From: CAYTSW01 sp964440605
GTDB taxonomy: Bacteria > Planctomycetota > Phycisphaerae > Phycisphaerales > UBA1924
Assembly (NCBI GenBank): GCA_964440605.1
Contig: CAYTSW010000115.1
Coordinates: forward strand, 1-8,988
Direction: 5' to 3'
DNA length: 8,988 nt
Shown piece by piece: positions 1-6,683 of the stretch. Position numbers and translations under genes: made by a program. Below the pieces are notes generated by a model, which worked only from the letters and a program-made list of their open reading frames with translations, made no database searches and was not told the origin of the DNA. Numbering within the stretch: position 1 is the stretch's first letter; the number at the start of each line of letters is the position of its first letter.

Positions 1-394
1 TCAGGCCCTCTCCGTCCCCGTGTACATCCTCTTCTTTGCCGTCGCGGGGACAAAGTTCGATCCCAAGCTGATGGGCGAGGTGTGGTACTACGTTCTTGCT
101 CTTGTCGCGCTGCGCACCCTCTCGATCTGGACCGGCACGAAGATCGGCGTCAAGCTTTCGGGGATGGAGCCCCCCGCTTCCAAGTGGATCTGGACCGCGT
201 TTGTCCCGCAGGCCGGCATCTCGCTGGCGCTGGCGGTGATCGTCGCCGACCAGTTCGAGGGGCTGGGCTTCTCCGACAAGGTCTACGCGATCCTCCTCTC
301 GGCGATCGCGATCCACGAACTCGCCGGGCCAATCCTCTTCAAGCTTGGCCTCAAGCGCGCGGGCGAGGTCCTCCCCAGCGCGGGCGGTCGCTGA
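1..394 (+). CDS. Monovalent cation:proton antiporter, C-terminal part (5' end outside window)
   Basis: The frame is open from base 2, so the start lies to the left and only the last 130 residues are visible. They look like the final membrane helices of a CPA-type Na+(K+)/H+ exchanger domain (Pfam Na_H_Exchanger). Visible signatures are a small-residue helix LFFAVAG followed by a KFDP loop, a helix with RTLSIWTGTKIG, the segment VPQAGISLALAVIVA, and a last helix ending LAGPILFKLGLKRAG. The protein stops about 10 residues after the last helix, so no C-terminal TrkA-N/RCK regulatory domain is attached, unlike classical KefB/KefC. The expected role is exchange of Na+ or K+ for H+ across the inner membrane, which matches the Mrp antiporter operon that follows. 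The subfamily and the ion cannot be decided from this fragment. Confidence 0.8.
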   Translation, partial: QALSVPVYILFFAVAGTKFDPKLMGEVWYYVLALVALRTLSIWTGTKIGVKLSGMEPPASKWIWTAFVPQAGISLALAVIVADQFEGLGFSDKVYAILLSAIAIHELAGPILFKLGLKRAGEVLPSAGGR

Positions 395-496
395 CGACAA
401 GCGCGAACATTTCCCGCCTGTCACTGAACCCCCACTACGTTTCTGGCCGTTATGAGCAGCGCATCCCGGGGCACCCGCGGCGCGGGCTCGTAGCGG

Positions 497-502
497 TATA
501 CT
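497..502 (+). promoter_or_regulatory. Candidate -10 element for the mrp operon
   Basis: TATACT matches five of six positions of the sigma-70 -10 consensus and stands out in this GC-rich spacer. At the usual spacing the -35 region has no recognisable hexamer (GC-rich, overlapping a small hairpin), so this would be a weak or activator-dependent promoter. It lies about 155 nt upstream of the mrpA start, which would leave a long leader containing a 30-codon ORF. Low certainty. Confidence 0.25.
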
Positions 503-644
503 CGCCCGCTTCACGCCGACCGCCCGCGGCTCCCCCCGATTCCAGCGCACCCGTTCAGTGGGCCGAGACATGTCCTCACCGCTATCTGACCTCTCTCCAA
601 TCTCCTGCGTTTTTATCGGACATTCCCGCGCCTCGATTTCTGTT

Positions 645-649
645 GAGGA
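645..649 (+). promoter_or_regulatory. Ribosome binding site of mrpA
   Basis: GAGGA ends 9 nt before the GTG at 659 and supports that non-ATG start. The next in-frame ATG (779) would remove the first membrane helix of MrpA. Confidence 0.6.
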
Positions 650-658
650 CGTCGCGGC

Positions 659-2965
659 GTGATCGCCACCTCTCTTGTCATTCTGCTCGGACTCGCGATC
701 GTCGCGCCGCCGCTCCATCGGCTGGCGCCCCGCTTCGCGGGGCTGTTCTTTGCCGCTGTCCTCGCGGGTCTCGGGGTGATGTACGCGACGCTGGTCTCCG
801 GATTCGCGGGCGGTGAAACGCGGGCCGAGTCCTGGCAGTGGGTCACGCAGCTCGACGTCGCGCTCACCTTCCGCCTCGACGGTCTGGCGCTGACCTTTGC
901 GCTGCTCATCTGCTTCGTGGGCGCGATCGTGCTGCTGTATACCAGCTCATATCTGCGCGGCCACCCGCGCCTCGGCGGCTTCTACGCCACCCTGATCGCC
1001 TTCATGGTCTCCATGCTGGGGCTGGTCGTCGCCGACAACGTCTTTCTTGTCTTCGTGTTCTGGGAGCTCACGAGCATCACGTCGTTCCTGCTCATCGGCT
1101 TCGAGCACGAGCGCGCGTCGGCCCGTCGTGCGGCACTCCAGGCCCTGCTCGTCACGGGCCTGGGCGGGCTCGTGCTGCTTGCGGGGCTGGTGATGCTGGG
1201 CCTCTCCGCGGGCACGTTCAACATCAGCGAGATCGACGCCGCGACGGTCACGGGCGGCCCGTATTACGCCGCCATCGTCGTGCTCGTGCTGATCGGTTGC
1301 TTCTCGAAGAGCGCCATCGTGCCCTTCCACTTCTGGCTCCCCAACGCCATGGAGGCGCCGTCACCCGTCTCAGCCTTGCTCCACTCCTCCACCATGGTCA
1401 AGGCGGGCGTCTACCTCGTCGCTCGCCTCCATCCGACGCTCGGCGGCTCGCCGCTCTGGGACGACGTGCTCATCCTCTTCGGCGGCGTCACCATGCTCAT
1501 CGCCGCCTTCCTCGCCACGAGGGGGACCAAGCTCAAGAGCATCCTCGCCTACTCGACGGTGAGCTCGCTCGGTGTGCTGATGATGCTTATCGGCATGGGC
1601 GCGTCGAAGGCGGCGGCGACCTACCTCATCGCCCACGCCATGTTCAAGGGTTGCCTCTTCCTCGTTGCGGGCTCGATCACCCACGCCACGGGGGAGAAGA
1701 ACCCCGAGAAGCTCGGCAACCTGTTCAAGCACCTGCCGCTCGTTTCGACCGCCGGAATCCTGGGCGCGCTGTCGCTCGCGGGCATGTTCCCCTTCGCCGG
1801 CTTCGTCGGGAAAGAGCTGCTCATCAAGGCGGGGCTTGGTCATCCGGAGTACGCGACAGCCGCGACCATCGTCATCGTCGTCGCCGCGGTCCTGACGGTT
1901 GTGGCGGCGTGCATGGTCGGCATCAAGCCGCTCTTCGGGAAGGAGCCCGAAGGCATGCACGTCCACCATCCCGCCGACTGGAGGCAGTGGCTCGGGCCCA
2001 TGCTCCTCGCGCTGGGCGGTCTCGTCGCGGGACTCGCACCCGCCGCCTTCGCCAGACCTCTTGTAGCGGCCACCGTCATTTCCATCGACGGCGCACCCTA
2101 CGACGGCGCCTTGAAGCTCTTCTTCCTCGACCTGCTGTGGCCGCCGACCCTCGCGACGTGGCTGAGCATCATCGCGCTGATCCTCGGCGCGGGCCTCTAC
2201 GCCGCCCGCCGCCTGTACCGCCGCATCACCACCGCGCCCCGACCCGTCCAGAGCCTCAACGCGGACAACCTCTACGACCTGTTTCTCGCCGGTTTCGCCG
2301 CCTTCGCCGAGCAGACGACGCGCGTGATCCAGAACGGGCACCTTCACTCATATGTCCGGACGATCCTGCTGGCGATCATCGGCATCTCCATCGCCGCCAC
2401 CCTGCGCGCGGACGCTCTGGGCGAGGTGACCCGCTCCATCTTCGTGATGGATGCGCTGATCGCCGGAGCGATCATCTGCAGCGCCGGGAGCGTGCTCTTC
2501 CTTCGTTCGGCGCTCGCAGCGGTTGCCGTCCTGGGCGGCATCGGTTTTCTCATGGCGTGCGTCTTCGTGCTGTACGGCGCGCCCGACGTCGCGATGACCT
2601 CGTTCGCGGTCGAGACGCTGGTCGTGATCATCTTCGTGCTCGTGCTCTACTACCTCCCGCGGCTGCGCAATCTCACGAGCACGCCCCGTCGTATCTCGGA
2701 CGGCCTCGTCGCCACCGCGTTCGGCGTCGTCATGGGCATCATGGCCTTCGCCTCGGCGACGCGTCACGTCACGTTCCCCGTCTCCGGAGAGCACGCCGCC
2801 CTCTCGGTGCCGGAAGGTTTCGGGCGCAACGTTGTCAATGTCATCCTCGTGGACTTCCGCGCGATGGACACGCTGGGCGAGATCTTCGTCCTCGGCATCG
2901 CTGCGATCGGCGTTTACACGCTCCTGGCGATGCCATCGCGCAACCCGCAGGAGGCGCCCTCGTGA
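659..2965 (+). CDS. mrpA: Na+/H+ antiporter subunit A (MrpA/MnhA)
   Basis: Largest subunit of the Mrp multisubunit Na+/H+ antiporter in the cytoplasmic membrane, 768 aa from a GTG start with GAGGA upstream. Residues 1 to about 430 form the NuoL/ND5-like proton channel module. The family's key charged residues are present: Glu136 in FWELTS, Lys217 in FSKSAIVPFHFWLP, Lys248 in TMVKAGVYL, His326/Lys330 in AHAMFKG and Glu386 in GKELL. Residues about 430-590 are further helices with a loop. Residues about 596-665 match the MbhD/DUF4040 domain (LYGAPDVAMTSFAVETL), and 680-757 match the MbhE-like end (DTLGEIFVLGIAAIGVYTLL). The length and domain order fit a full-length group 1 MrpA with MrpB encoded separately. 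First gene of the operon; its TGA overlaps the mrpB GTG by 4 nt. No truncation or missing key residue was seen. Confidence 0.95.
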   Translation: MIATSLVILLGLAIVAPPLHRLAPRFAGLFFAAVLAGLGVMYATLVSGFAGGETRAESWQWVTQLDVALTFRLDGLALTFALLICFVGAIVLLYTSSYLRGHPRLGGFYATLIAFMVSMLGLVVADNVFLVFVFWELTSITSFLLIGFEHERASARRAALQALLVTGLGGLVLLAGLVMLGLSAGTFNISEIDAATVTGGPYYAAIVVLVLIGCFSKSAIVPFHFWLPNAMEAPSPVSALLHSSTMVKAGVYLVARLHPTLGGSPLWDDVLILFGGVTMLIAAFLATRGTKLKSILAYSTVSSLGVLMMLIGMGASKAAATYLIAHAMFKGCLFLVAGSITHATGEKNPEKLGNLFKHLPLVSTAGILGALSLAGMFPFAGFVGKELLIKAGLGHPEYATAATIVIVVAAVLTVVAACMVGIKPLFGKEPEGMHVHHPADWRQWLGPMLLALGGLVAGLAPAAFARPLVAATVISIDGAPYDGALKLFFLDLLWPPTLATWLSIIALILGAGLYAARRLYRRITTAPRPVQSLNADNLYDLFLAGFAAFAEQTTRVIQNGHLHSYVRTILLAIIGISIAATLRADALGEVTRSIFVMDALIAGAIICSAGSVLFLRSALAAVAVLGGIGFLMACVFVLYGAPDVAMTSFAVETLVVIIFVLVLYYLPRLRNLTSTPRRISDGLVATAFGVVMGIMAFASATRHVTFPVSGEHAALSVPEGFGRNVVNVILVDFRAMDTLGEIFVLGIAAIGVYTLLAMPSRNPQEAPS
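2949..2954 (+). promoter_or_regulatory. Ribosome binding site of mrpB
   Basis: A perfect AGGAGG inside the last codons of mrpA, 7 nt before the GTG at 2962. It fixes the mrpB start, which is not an ATG. Confidence 0.75.
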
Positions 2966-3402
2966 ACTCCGTTGTTCTCCAGACCGCCGCACGCATCCTT
3001 TTGCCCGTGATGCTCCTGCTCTCGGTCGTCGCGCTGGTGCGCGGGCACAACGAGCCGGGGGGCGGCTTCGTCGGGGGCCTCGTCGCCGCCGCGGGCTTCG
3101 CGCTGTACGCGCTGGCGTTTGAGATCGAGGACGCCAAGACGCTGCTGCGTGTCTCGCCCCGCACGCTCATCGGGCTCGGCCTGCTGACGGCCACGATCAG
3201 CGGCGTCCCGGCGGTGTTCGTCGATCAGGCGTTCATGGACAGCCTCTGGTTCAGCCTCGAACTCCCCGGCTTCGGCGGGCCCATCAAGCTCGGCACGCCG
3301 CTCATCTTCGATATCGGGGTGTACCTCACCGTCGTCGGCATCGCCCTACTCATGATCTTCACCTTGGAGGAGACGCGCCATGGCACTGCTCTTCGCGATT
3401 AG
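2962..3402 (+). CDS. mrpB: Na+/H+ antiporter subunit B (MrpB/MnhB)
   Basis: Small membrane subunit of the Mrp antiporter, 146 aa, close to the family's usual 140 or so. The hallmark motif RGHNEPGGGFVGGLVAA sits at about residues 28-44 between the first two helices. The C-terminal helix carries GTPLIFDIGVYLTVVGIALL, also typical of MnhB. The start is taken as GTG 2962 because of the perfect AGGAGG upstream and because the protein then begins directly with the expected N-terminal helix (NSVVLQTAARILLPVMLL). This reading frame stays open far upstream across mrpA, but that extension is only a GC-rich shadow. GTGA overlap with the mrpA stop and a 23-nt overlap with mrpC indicate translational coupling. 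Confidence 0.93.
   Translation: MNSVVLQTAARILLPVMLLLSVVALVRGHNEPGGGFVGGLVAAAGFALYALAFEIEDAKTLLRVSPRTLIGLGLLTATISGVPAVFVDQAFMDSLWFSLELPGFGGPIKLGTPLIFDIGVYLTVVGIALLMIFTLEETRHGTALRD
3366..3372 (+). promoter_or_regulatory. Ribosome binding site of mrpC inside mrpB
   Basis: GGAGGAG lies 7 nt before the mrpC ATG at 3380, within the 3' end of mrpB, and supports the overlapping start. Confidence 0.7.
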
Positions 3403-3727
3403 CATCGGCGCACTCTTCGCCGGCGGCGCCTACATGCTGATGCGGCGCAGCTTCGTGAAGCTCGTGATCGGCCTCGTCCTGCTGGGCCACGCCGCCAACC
3501 TGCTGATCTTCATGTCCGCCCGCCCCATCGCGGGCCGGGCGCCGCTCGTCGAGAAGGGCAACGAGTCCCTCGTCGGGCCCTTCTCCGATCCGTTGCCTGC
3601 CGCCCTCATCCTCACCGCCATCGTCATCAGCTTCGGGATCGTGTCCTACACCATCGTGCTCATCAAACGCACGTACCAGGACCTCGGCACCGACGACCTC
3701 GAGGCCCTTACCTCCACGGATCGCTGA
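3380..3727 (+). CDS. mrpC: Na+/H+ antiporter subunit C (MrpC/MnhC, NuoK-like)
   Basis: Three-helix NuoK/ND4L-like subunit of the Mrp antiporter, 115 aa, the usual size for the family. Helix 1 is at about residues 1-20, helix 2 at 28-46 with LVLLGHAANLLIFMSARP, and helix 3 at 74-95 with the strongly conserved DPLPAALILTAIVISFGI. In the complex it packs between MrpA and MrpD and lies on the chain of charged residues along the membrane arm. The last 20 residues are a polar cytoplasmic tail. The ATG at 3380 has a strong ribosome site and overlaps mrpB by 23 nt; mrpD starts 6 nt after the stop. Confidence 0.93.
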   Translation: MALLFAISIGALFAGGAYMLMRRSFVKLVIGLVLLGHAANLLIFMSARPIAGRAPLVEKGNESLVGPFSDPLPAALILTAIVISFGIVSYTIVLIKRTYQDLGTDDLEALTSTDR

Positions 3728-3733
3728 GTCGCC

Positions 3734-5302
3734 ATGCTCGTCGCCCTGCCCATCCTGCTCTGTCTTTTTTCCGGGGCACTCTGCCTGCTCTGCTGGGGTC
3801 ATGTGCGTCTCCATAAGGCGATCGCCGTCGTGACGATGGCCGCCCATGTCGTCGTTTCGGTCGTCCTTCTGTCGACGGTGCGTGAGCAGGGCATCCTTCA
3901 CGTCTACGTAGGCGGCTGGCAGGCCCCCATCGGCATCACGCTCGTTGCCGACCTGCTCGCCTGCATCATGACCCTGCTGACCTCCATCGTCGGCCTCGCC
4001 GCCGTCCTCTTCTCCTGCGCCACCACCGACGACGACCGCGCCCGCAACGGGCACTTTGTTCTCACGCTGACCCTCCTCGGCGCGGTCTGCGGCGCCTTCC
4101 TCACGGGCGACCTGTTCAACCTCTACGTCTGGTTCGAACTCCTGCTGCTTTCGTCGTTCGTCCTGCTGACTCTCGGCGGCGAGCGCGCCCAACTCGAAGG
4201 CGCGGTCAAGTACGTCACGCTCAACCTCGTCTCCTCCGTCCTGTTTCTGGTCTCGATCGGGCTCATCTACGGCTTCACCGGCACGCTCAACATGGCCGAT
4301 CTCGCGCGGTCGCTCGACGAGCTCGATCCCCGAGAAGCCACCATGCTCGCGGCGCCGCTGCTTACCGCCTTCGGCATCAAGGCCGCGGTCTTCCCCTTCT
4401 TCTTCTGGCTGCCCGCGTCCTACCACACGCCCCCGCCCGTCGTTTCCGCGCTGTTTGCTGGGCTGCTCACAAAAGTGGGCGTTTACTCCATCTTCCGGGC
4501 TCTGCTGCTCATGTTCGATCAGGAGTGGGACCTGCTGGGCACCGTGGTCCTCGCCGTCGCCGGGCTCACGATGTTCACCGGCGTGATCGGAGCCATCGCT
4601 CAGAAGGACATGCGTCGGATCCTCTCGTTCCACATCGTCAGCCAGATCGGCTACATGCTCATGGGTCTGGGCATCGCCATCGAGGCCATCGCCCACGGCG
4701 ACCCGGCCGACGCAGCCGCCATCGCCCTCGCCGGCGGCGTCTTCTACATCCTCCATCACATCATCGTGAAGACCAACCTCTTCCTCATCAGCGGCGTGGT
4801 CTTCCACACCGAGGGCACCTCCGAGCTTGCCGAGGTCAACGGCCTGGCGATCACCCGCCCCTACGTCGCGACGCTCTTTCTCGTCTCGGCCCTTTCGCTC
4901 GCCGGCATCCCGATCCTCTCGGGCTTCTGGGCCAAGGTCGCGCTCGTGCGCGGCGGTCTTCAGGCCGGGGAGTTCCCAATCGTCACCGTCTCCCTGCTCG
5001 TCAGCCTGCTGACGCTCTTTTCCATGACAAAGATCTGGACGCAGCTCTTTTGGGGCGATCCGTCGGACAACCCCGAGGCCGCCAACCCGACCGCCAACGT
5101 CCGGCTGATGCTGTTGCCCGCGAGCGCTCTCGCTGCGATGACGATCACGATCGGCCTCGGCGCCCAGGTGCTGTTCGATTTGGCTATCGAGACGGCCGAT
5201 CAACTGCTCGACCAGAGCGCGTATATCGACGCCGTTCTCCCCGCCCCGACTCCGACCGAAGCTCCCGCCCCGGCAGCGGTGGAAGCGGCGGTGACGCCAT
5301 GA
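3734..5302 (+). CDS. mrpD: Na+/H+ antiporter subunit D (MrpD/MnhD, NuoN/NuoL-like)
   Basis: Second complex I-like proton-channel subunit of the Mrp antiporter, 522 aa with about 14 predicted membrane helices. Conserved charged residues are visible: Glu135 in YVWFELLLLSSF, Lys216 in FGIKAAVFPFFFWLP, Lys247 in LLTKVGVYS, His341-His342 with Lys346 in LHHIIVKTNLFL, and Lys401 in SGFWAKVALV. It lacks the MbhD/MbhE extension of MrpA, as expected for MrpD. The start ATG at 3734 has only a poor ribosome site, but it is 6 nt behind mrpC, so coupled translation is likely. The last 20 residues (about 503-522) form a Pro/Ala-rich hydrophilic tail, making the protein somewhat longer than the roughly 490-500 aa common in the family. 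ATGA overlap with mrpE. Confidence 0.94.
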   Translation: MLVALPILLCLFSGALCLLCWGHVRLHKAIAVVTMAAHVVVSVVLLSTVREQGILHVYVGGWQAPIGITLVADLLACIMTLLTSIVGLAAVLFSCATTDDDRARNGHFVLTLTLLGAVCGAFLTGDLFNLYVWFELLLLSSFVLLTLGGERAQLEGAVKYVTLNLVSSVLFLVSIGLIYGFTGTLNMADLARSLDELDPREATMLAAPLLTAFGIKAAVFPFFFWLPASYHTPPPVVSALFAGLLTKVGVYSIFRALLLMFDQEWDLLGTVVLAVAGLTMFTGVIGAIAQKDMRRILSFHIVSQIGYMLMGLGIAIEAIAHGDPADAAAIALAGGVFYILHHIIVKTNLFLISGVVFHTEGTSELAEVNGLAITRPYVATLFLVSALSLAGIPILSGFWAKVALVRGGLQAGEFPIVTVSLLVSLLTLFSMTKIWTQLFWGDPSDNPEAANPTANVRLMLLPASALAAMTITIGLGAQVLFDLAIETADQLLDQSAYIDAVLPAPTPTEAPAPAAVEAAVTP

Positions 5303-5769
5303 TGCTTGCCGCGAACATGGTGCTTGCGCTGCTCTGGGCCATCGTCGTCGGCTCGCTGACGCTGGCGAATCTCGCCGTCGGGCTGGTCCTCGGGTACATC
5401 GTGCTGGCCATCGTCGGTGGCGGCAAGCGTTCGCGTTACATCCGCACCAGCTGGGCCGGCATGTCGCTCACGCTCTACTGCGTCTGGGAGATCATCCGAG
5501 CCAACTTACGCGTCGCCTGGTACACCGTCTCCAGCCTCAAGACGCTCAAGCCCGCCGTCCTCGCGGTGCCGCTCGAGCCCGACCTCACCAACGGCGAAGT
5601 CTCGCTGCTCGCGGTCCTCGTCACGCTCACGCCCGGCACGCTGTCCATGGATCTGTCCGACGACCGGAGCCTGCTGTTCGTCCATTTCATGCACGTCGAC
5701 GACGCGGACGAGGCGATCAAGTCCATCACCGACGGCTTCGAACGACGCATCCTGAGGCTCAGAGGCTGA
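5299..5769 (+). CDS. mrpE: Na+/H+ antiporter subunit E (MrpE/MnhE)
   Basis: Subunit of the Mrp antiporter, 156 aa, the normal family length. Two hydrophobic segments near the N terminus (about 5-40) are followed by an amphipathic stretch with the conserved WEIIRANLRVAW (63-74), and then by a soluble domain with the family motif TLTPGTLSMDLSDD (109-122) and LLFVHFMHVDD. The start is the ATG at 5299, which forms an ATGA overlap with the mrpD stop; a second ATG directly after it (5302) is equally possible. Only GGAAG about 13 nt upstream resembles a ribosome site, so coupling to mrpD probably matters. The frame stays open upstream through mrpD, but that part is a shadow. Confidence 0.92.
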   Translation: MMLAANMVLALLWAIVVGSLTLANLAVGLVLGYIVLAIVGGGKRSRYIRTSWAGMSLTLYCVWEIIRANLRVAWYTVSSLKTLKPAVLAVPLEPDLTNGEVSLLAVLVTLTPGTLSMDLSDDRSLLFVHFMHVDDADEAIKSITDGFERRILRLRG

Positions 5770-5779
5770 GAACGATCCA

Positions 5780-6070
5780 ATGATGCCATTCACCGACATT
5801 TCGGGCATGAACGTCCTGCTGCTCATCGCGGCAGGACTGTTCGCGTTCGGCATCGCAGCCTCGCTCTACCGCCTGGTGATCGGGCCCAGCCTGCCCGATC
5901 GCGTCGTCGCGCTGGACCTCATCGGCTTCCTCGTCGTCGGTCTCATCGGGCTGATCGCGCTGATGACCGACGCGCACGCACTGCTCTCGGTCGCGCTCGT
6001 CGCCGCCCTCATCCTGTTCCTGGGCACCGCCGCCTTCGCGATCTATCTCGAGAGGAGGGGTGAACCGTGA
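5780..6070 (+). CDS. mrpF: Na+/H+ antiporter subunit F (MrpF/MnhF)
   Basis: Small three-helix subunit of the Mrp antiporter, 96 aa, typical length. Helices lie at about 11-31, 45-63 and 68-90. The loop before helix 2 carries the conserved GPSLPDRVVALDLIG (35-49), whose Asp46 is the buried acidic residue characteristic of MrpF. Two consecutive ATG codons (5780 and 5783) could start it; GAGG at 5762-5765 within the end of mrpE serves as ribosome site. Ten nt separate it from mrpE, and its TGA overlaps the mrpG GTG by 4 nt. Confidence 0.92.
   Translation: MMPFTDISGMNVLLLIAAGLFAFGIAASLYRLVIGPSLPDRVVALDLIGFLVVGLIGLIALMTDAHALLSVALVAALILFLGTAAFAIYLERRGEP
6052..6060 (+). promoter_or_regulatory. Ribosome binding site of mrpG
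   Basis: The purine run GAGGAGGGG at the end of mrpF ends 6 nt before the GTG at 6067 and fixes the mrpG start. Confidence 0.75.
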
Positions 6071-6435
6071 CCTGGATCGACTGGCTCGTGGGCATCCTTG
6101 CGCTCATCGGTGCGCTCTTCGCCGCCGTCGCCGCTTTCGGCATCATCCGCATGCCCGACCTCTACCAGCGCATGCAGTCCTCCACCAAGGCCGGCACGCT
6201 CGGCGTCGCCTGCGTCATTCTCGCCGCGGCGCTGCACTTCCGAGAGGCGATCCCCGTCGCCGAAGGCACGCTGGTCATCCTCTTTCTCTTCGGCACCGCC
6301 CCCATCGCCTCCATCCTCATCGCCCGCGCCGCGTACGTCATGGGTGTACCCCTGTGGCGGCAGACGACGCGCGACGACTTGCGCGACAACATCCGCGTCG
6401 AACCTGTCGAGTGGGGCTCGCGGGGCTCGGACTGA
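6067..6435 (+). CDS. mrpG: Na+/H+ antiporter subunit G (MrpG/MnhG)
   Basis: Last subunit of the Mrp antiporter, 122 aa from a GTG start with a very strong ribosome site. Three helices at about 3-25, 43-57 and 68-92 flank the MnhG/PhaG signature GIIRMPDLYQRMQSSTKAGT (25-44). Most family members have His where this protein has Gln37 (RLHAxTK against RMQSSTK), a small departure in an otherwise well conserved motif. The C-terminal 30 residues are polar and charged. It closes the complete A-G set; a short hairpin follows directly after the stop codon and the next gene is 248 bp away, so the operon probably ends here. Confidence 0.92.
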   Translation: MTWIDWLVGILALIGALFAAVAAFGIIRMPDLYQRMQSSTKAGTLGVACVILAAALHFREAIPVAEGTLVILFLFGTAPIASILIARAAYVMGVPLWRQTTRDDLRDNIRVEPVEWGSRGSD

Positions 6436-6455
6436 CACCGGCGAAGCCGGCCTGT
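6435..6455 (+). terminator. Hairpin directly behind mrpG (possible terminator or palindromic repeat)
   Basis: Arms CCGGC (6438-6442) and GCCGG (6446-6450) enclose a GAA loop, and ACA/TGT outside can pair across a 2-nt CC bulge. It begins on the last base of the mrpG stop. There is no T-tract, so intrinsic termination is uncertain; it may protect the mRNA 3' end or be a copy of a dispersed hairpin repeat. Confidence 0.35.
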
Positions 6456-6509
6456 ACCCATGTCTGCGCACCAACGCTCGGCGTCGATCTGGCCGCTTCG
6501 CTGCCACAT

Positions 6510-6529
6510 CGTTGAAGCAGACCTCAACG
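6510..6529. repeat. Short inverted repeat upstream of the permease gene
   Basis: CGTTGA and TCAACG are separated by 8 nt, a geometry that suits either a dimeric regulator site or a weak hairpin. It lies about 155 nt before the permease start. Chance occurrence cannot be excluded. Confidence 0.2.
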
Positions 6530-6673
6530 TAACAGATCTCGACACCGACGCACCGATCGGCCCGCTGCTAGGGTGACGCACACCTCGATCCGATAAGACC
6601 CGCCAAACGGCGTCTGCTTCTCGGCGAGCCGCCCGAACATCGGCACCGATCGCACGGTCAAAGCGCAGCGTCC

Positions 6674-6678
6674 GAGGA
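6674..6678 (+). promoter_or_regulatory. Ribosome binding site for the TTG start of the permease gene
   Basis: GAGGA lies 5 nt before TTG 6684. It is the main reason for preferring this start over the in-frame GTG/ATG pair at 6714/6717, which has only GGACGAG nearby. Confidence 0.45.
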
Positions 6679-6683
6679 CCCTG

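Larger units (their letters stand above)
395..658. other. Spacer between antiporter gene and mrp operon
   Basis: This 264-bp stretch contains no long ORF and no RNA gene that I recognise. It should carry the end of the antiporter transcript and the start of the mrp transcript. Seen in it are a small hairpin with arms CCCGC/GCGGG at 474-486 that lacks a T-tract, a TATACT hexamer at 497-502, and a 30-codon ORF at 570-662 that ends by overlapping the mrpA start codon. No classic rho-independent terminator was found behind the antiporter gene, so read-through into mrp is possible. Confidence 0.5.
6456..6683. other. Spacer between mrp operon and permease gene
   Basis: No gene is supported here. 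Two small features were seen. One is an inverted repeat CGTTGA-N8-TCAACG at 6510-6529. The other is a 10-bp direct repeat GCACCGATCG at 6550-6559 and 6643-6652. A TAGGGT at 6569-6574 could be a poor -10 box but has no matching -35. The base composition changes near the right end of this spacer: the + strand is C-rich to its left and G-rich to its right. Confidence 0.4.

Noticed and set aside
452..493. A 13-codon ORF in the spacer upstream of mrpA
   Set aside because: It has no ribosome binding site and ends upstream of the candidate promoter; expected by chance.
82..816. A 244-codon + strand frame across the antiporter end, spacer and mrpA start
   Set aside because: Arg/Pro-rich and without homology; it overlaps two recognised membrane-protein genes in another frame.
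1370..2347. A 325-codon open frame on the minus strand opposite mrpA
   Set aside because: Same antisense-shadow composition with no recognisable domain; mrpA on the + strand is unambiguous.
838..2961. Long N-terminal extension of the mrpB frame through mrpA
   Set aside because: The translation is Arg/His/Pro-rich shadow sequence until GTG 2962, where MrpB homology and a perfect ribosome site begin. It is not an MrpA-MrpB fusion or frameshift.
3359..5203. A 614-codon open frame on the minus strand opposite mrpC and mrpD
   Set aside because: Its product is low-complexity and rich in Asp, Glu, Gly, His and Arg, as expected from the antisense of GC-rich membrane-protein genes. The + strand there encodes well conserved MrpC and MrpD.
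4525..5298. N-terminal extension of the mrpE frame through mrpD
   Set aside because: Shadow composition (Arg/Pro/His-rich). MrpE homology starts exactly at the ATG overlapping the mrpD stop.
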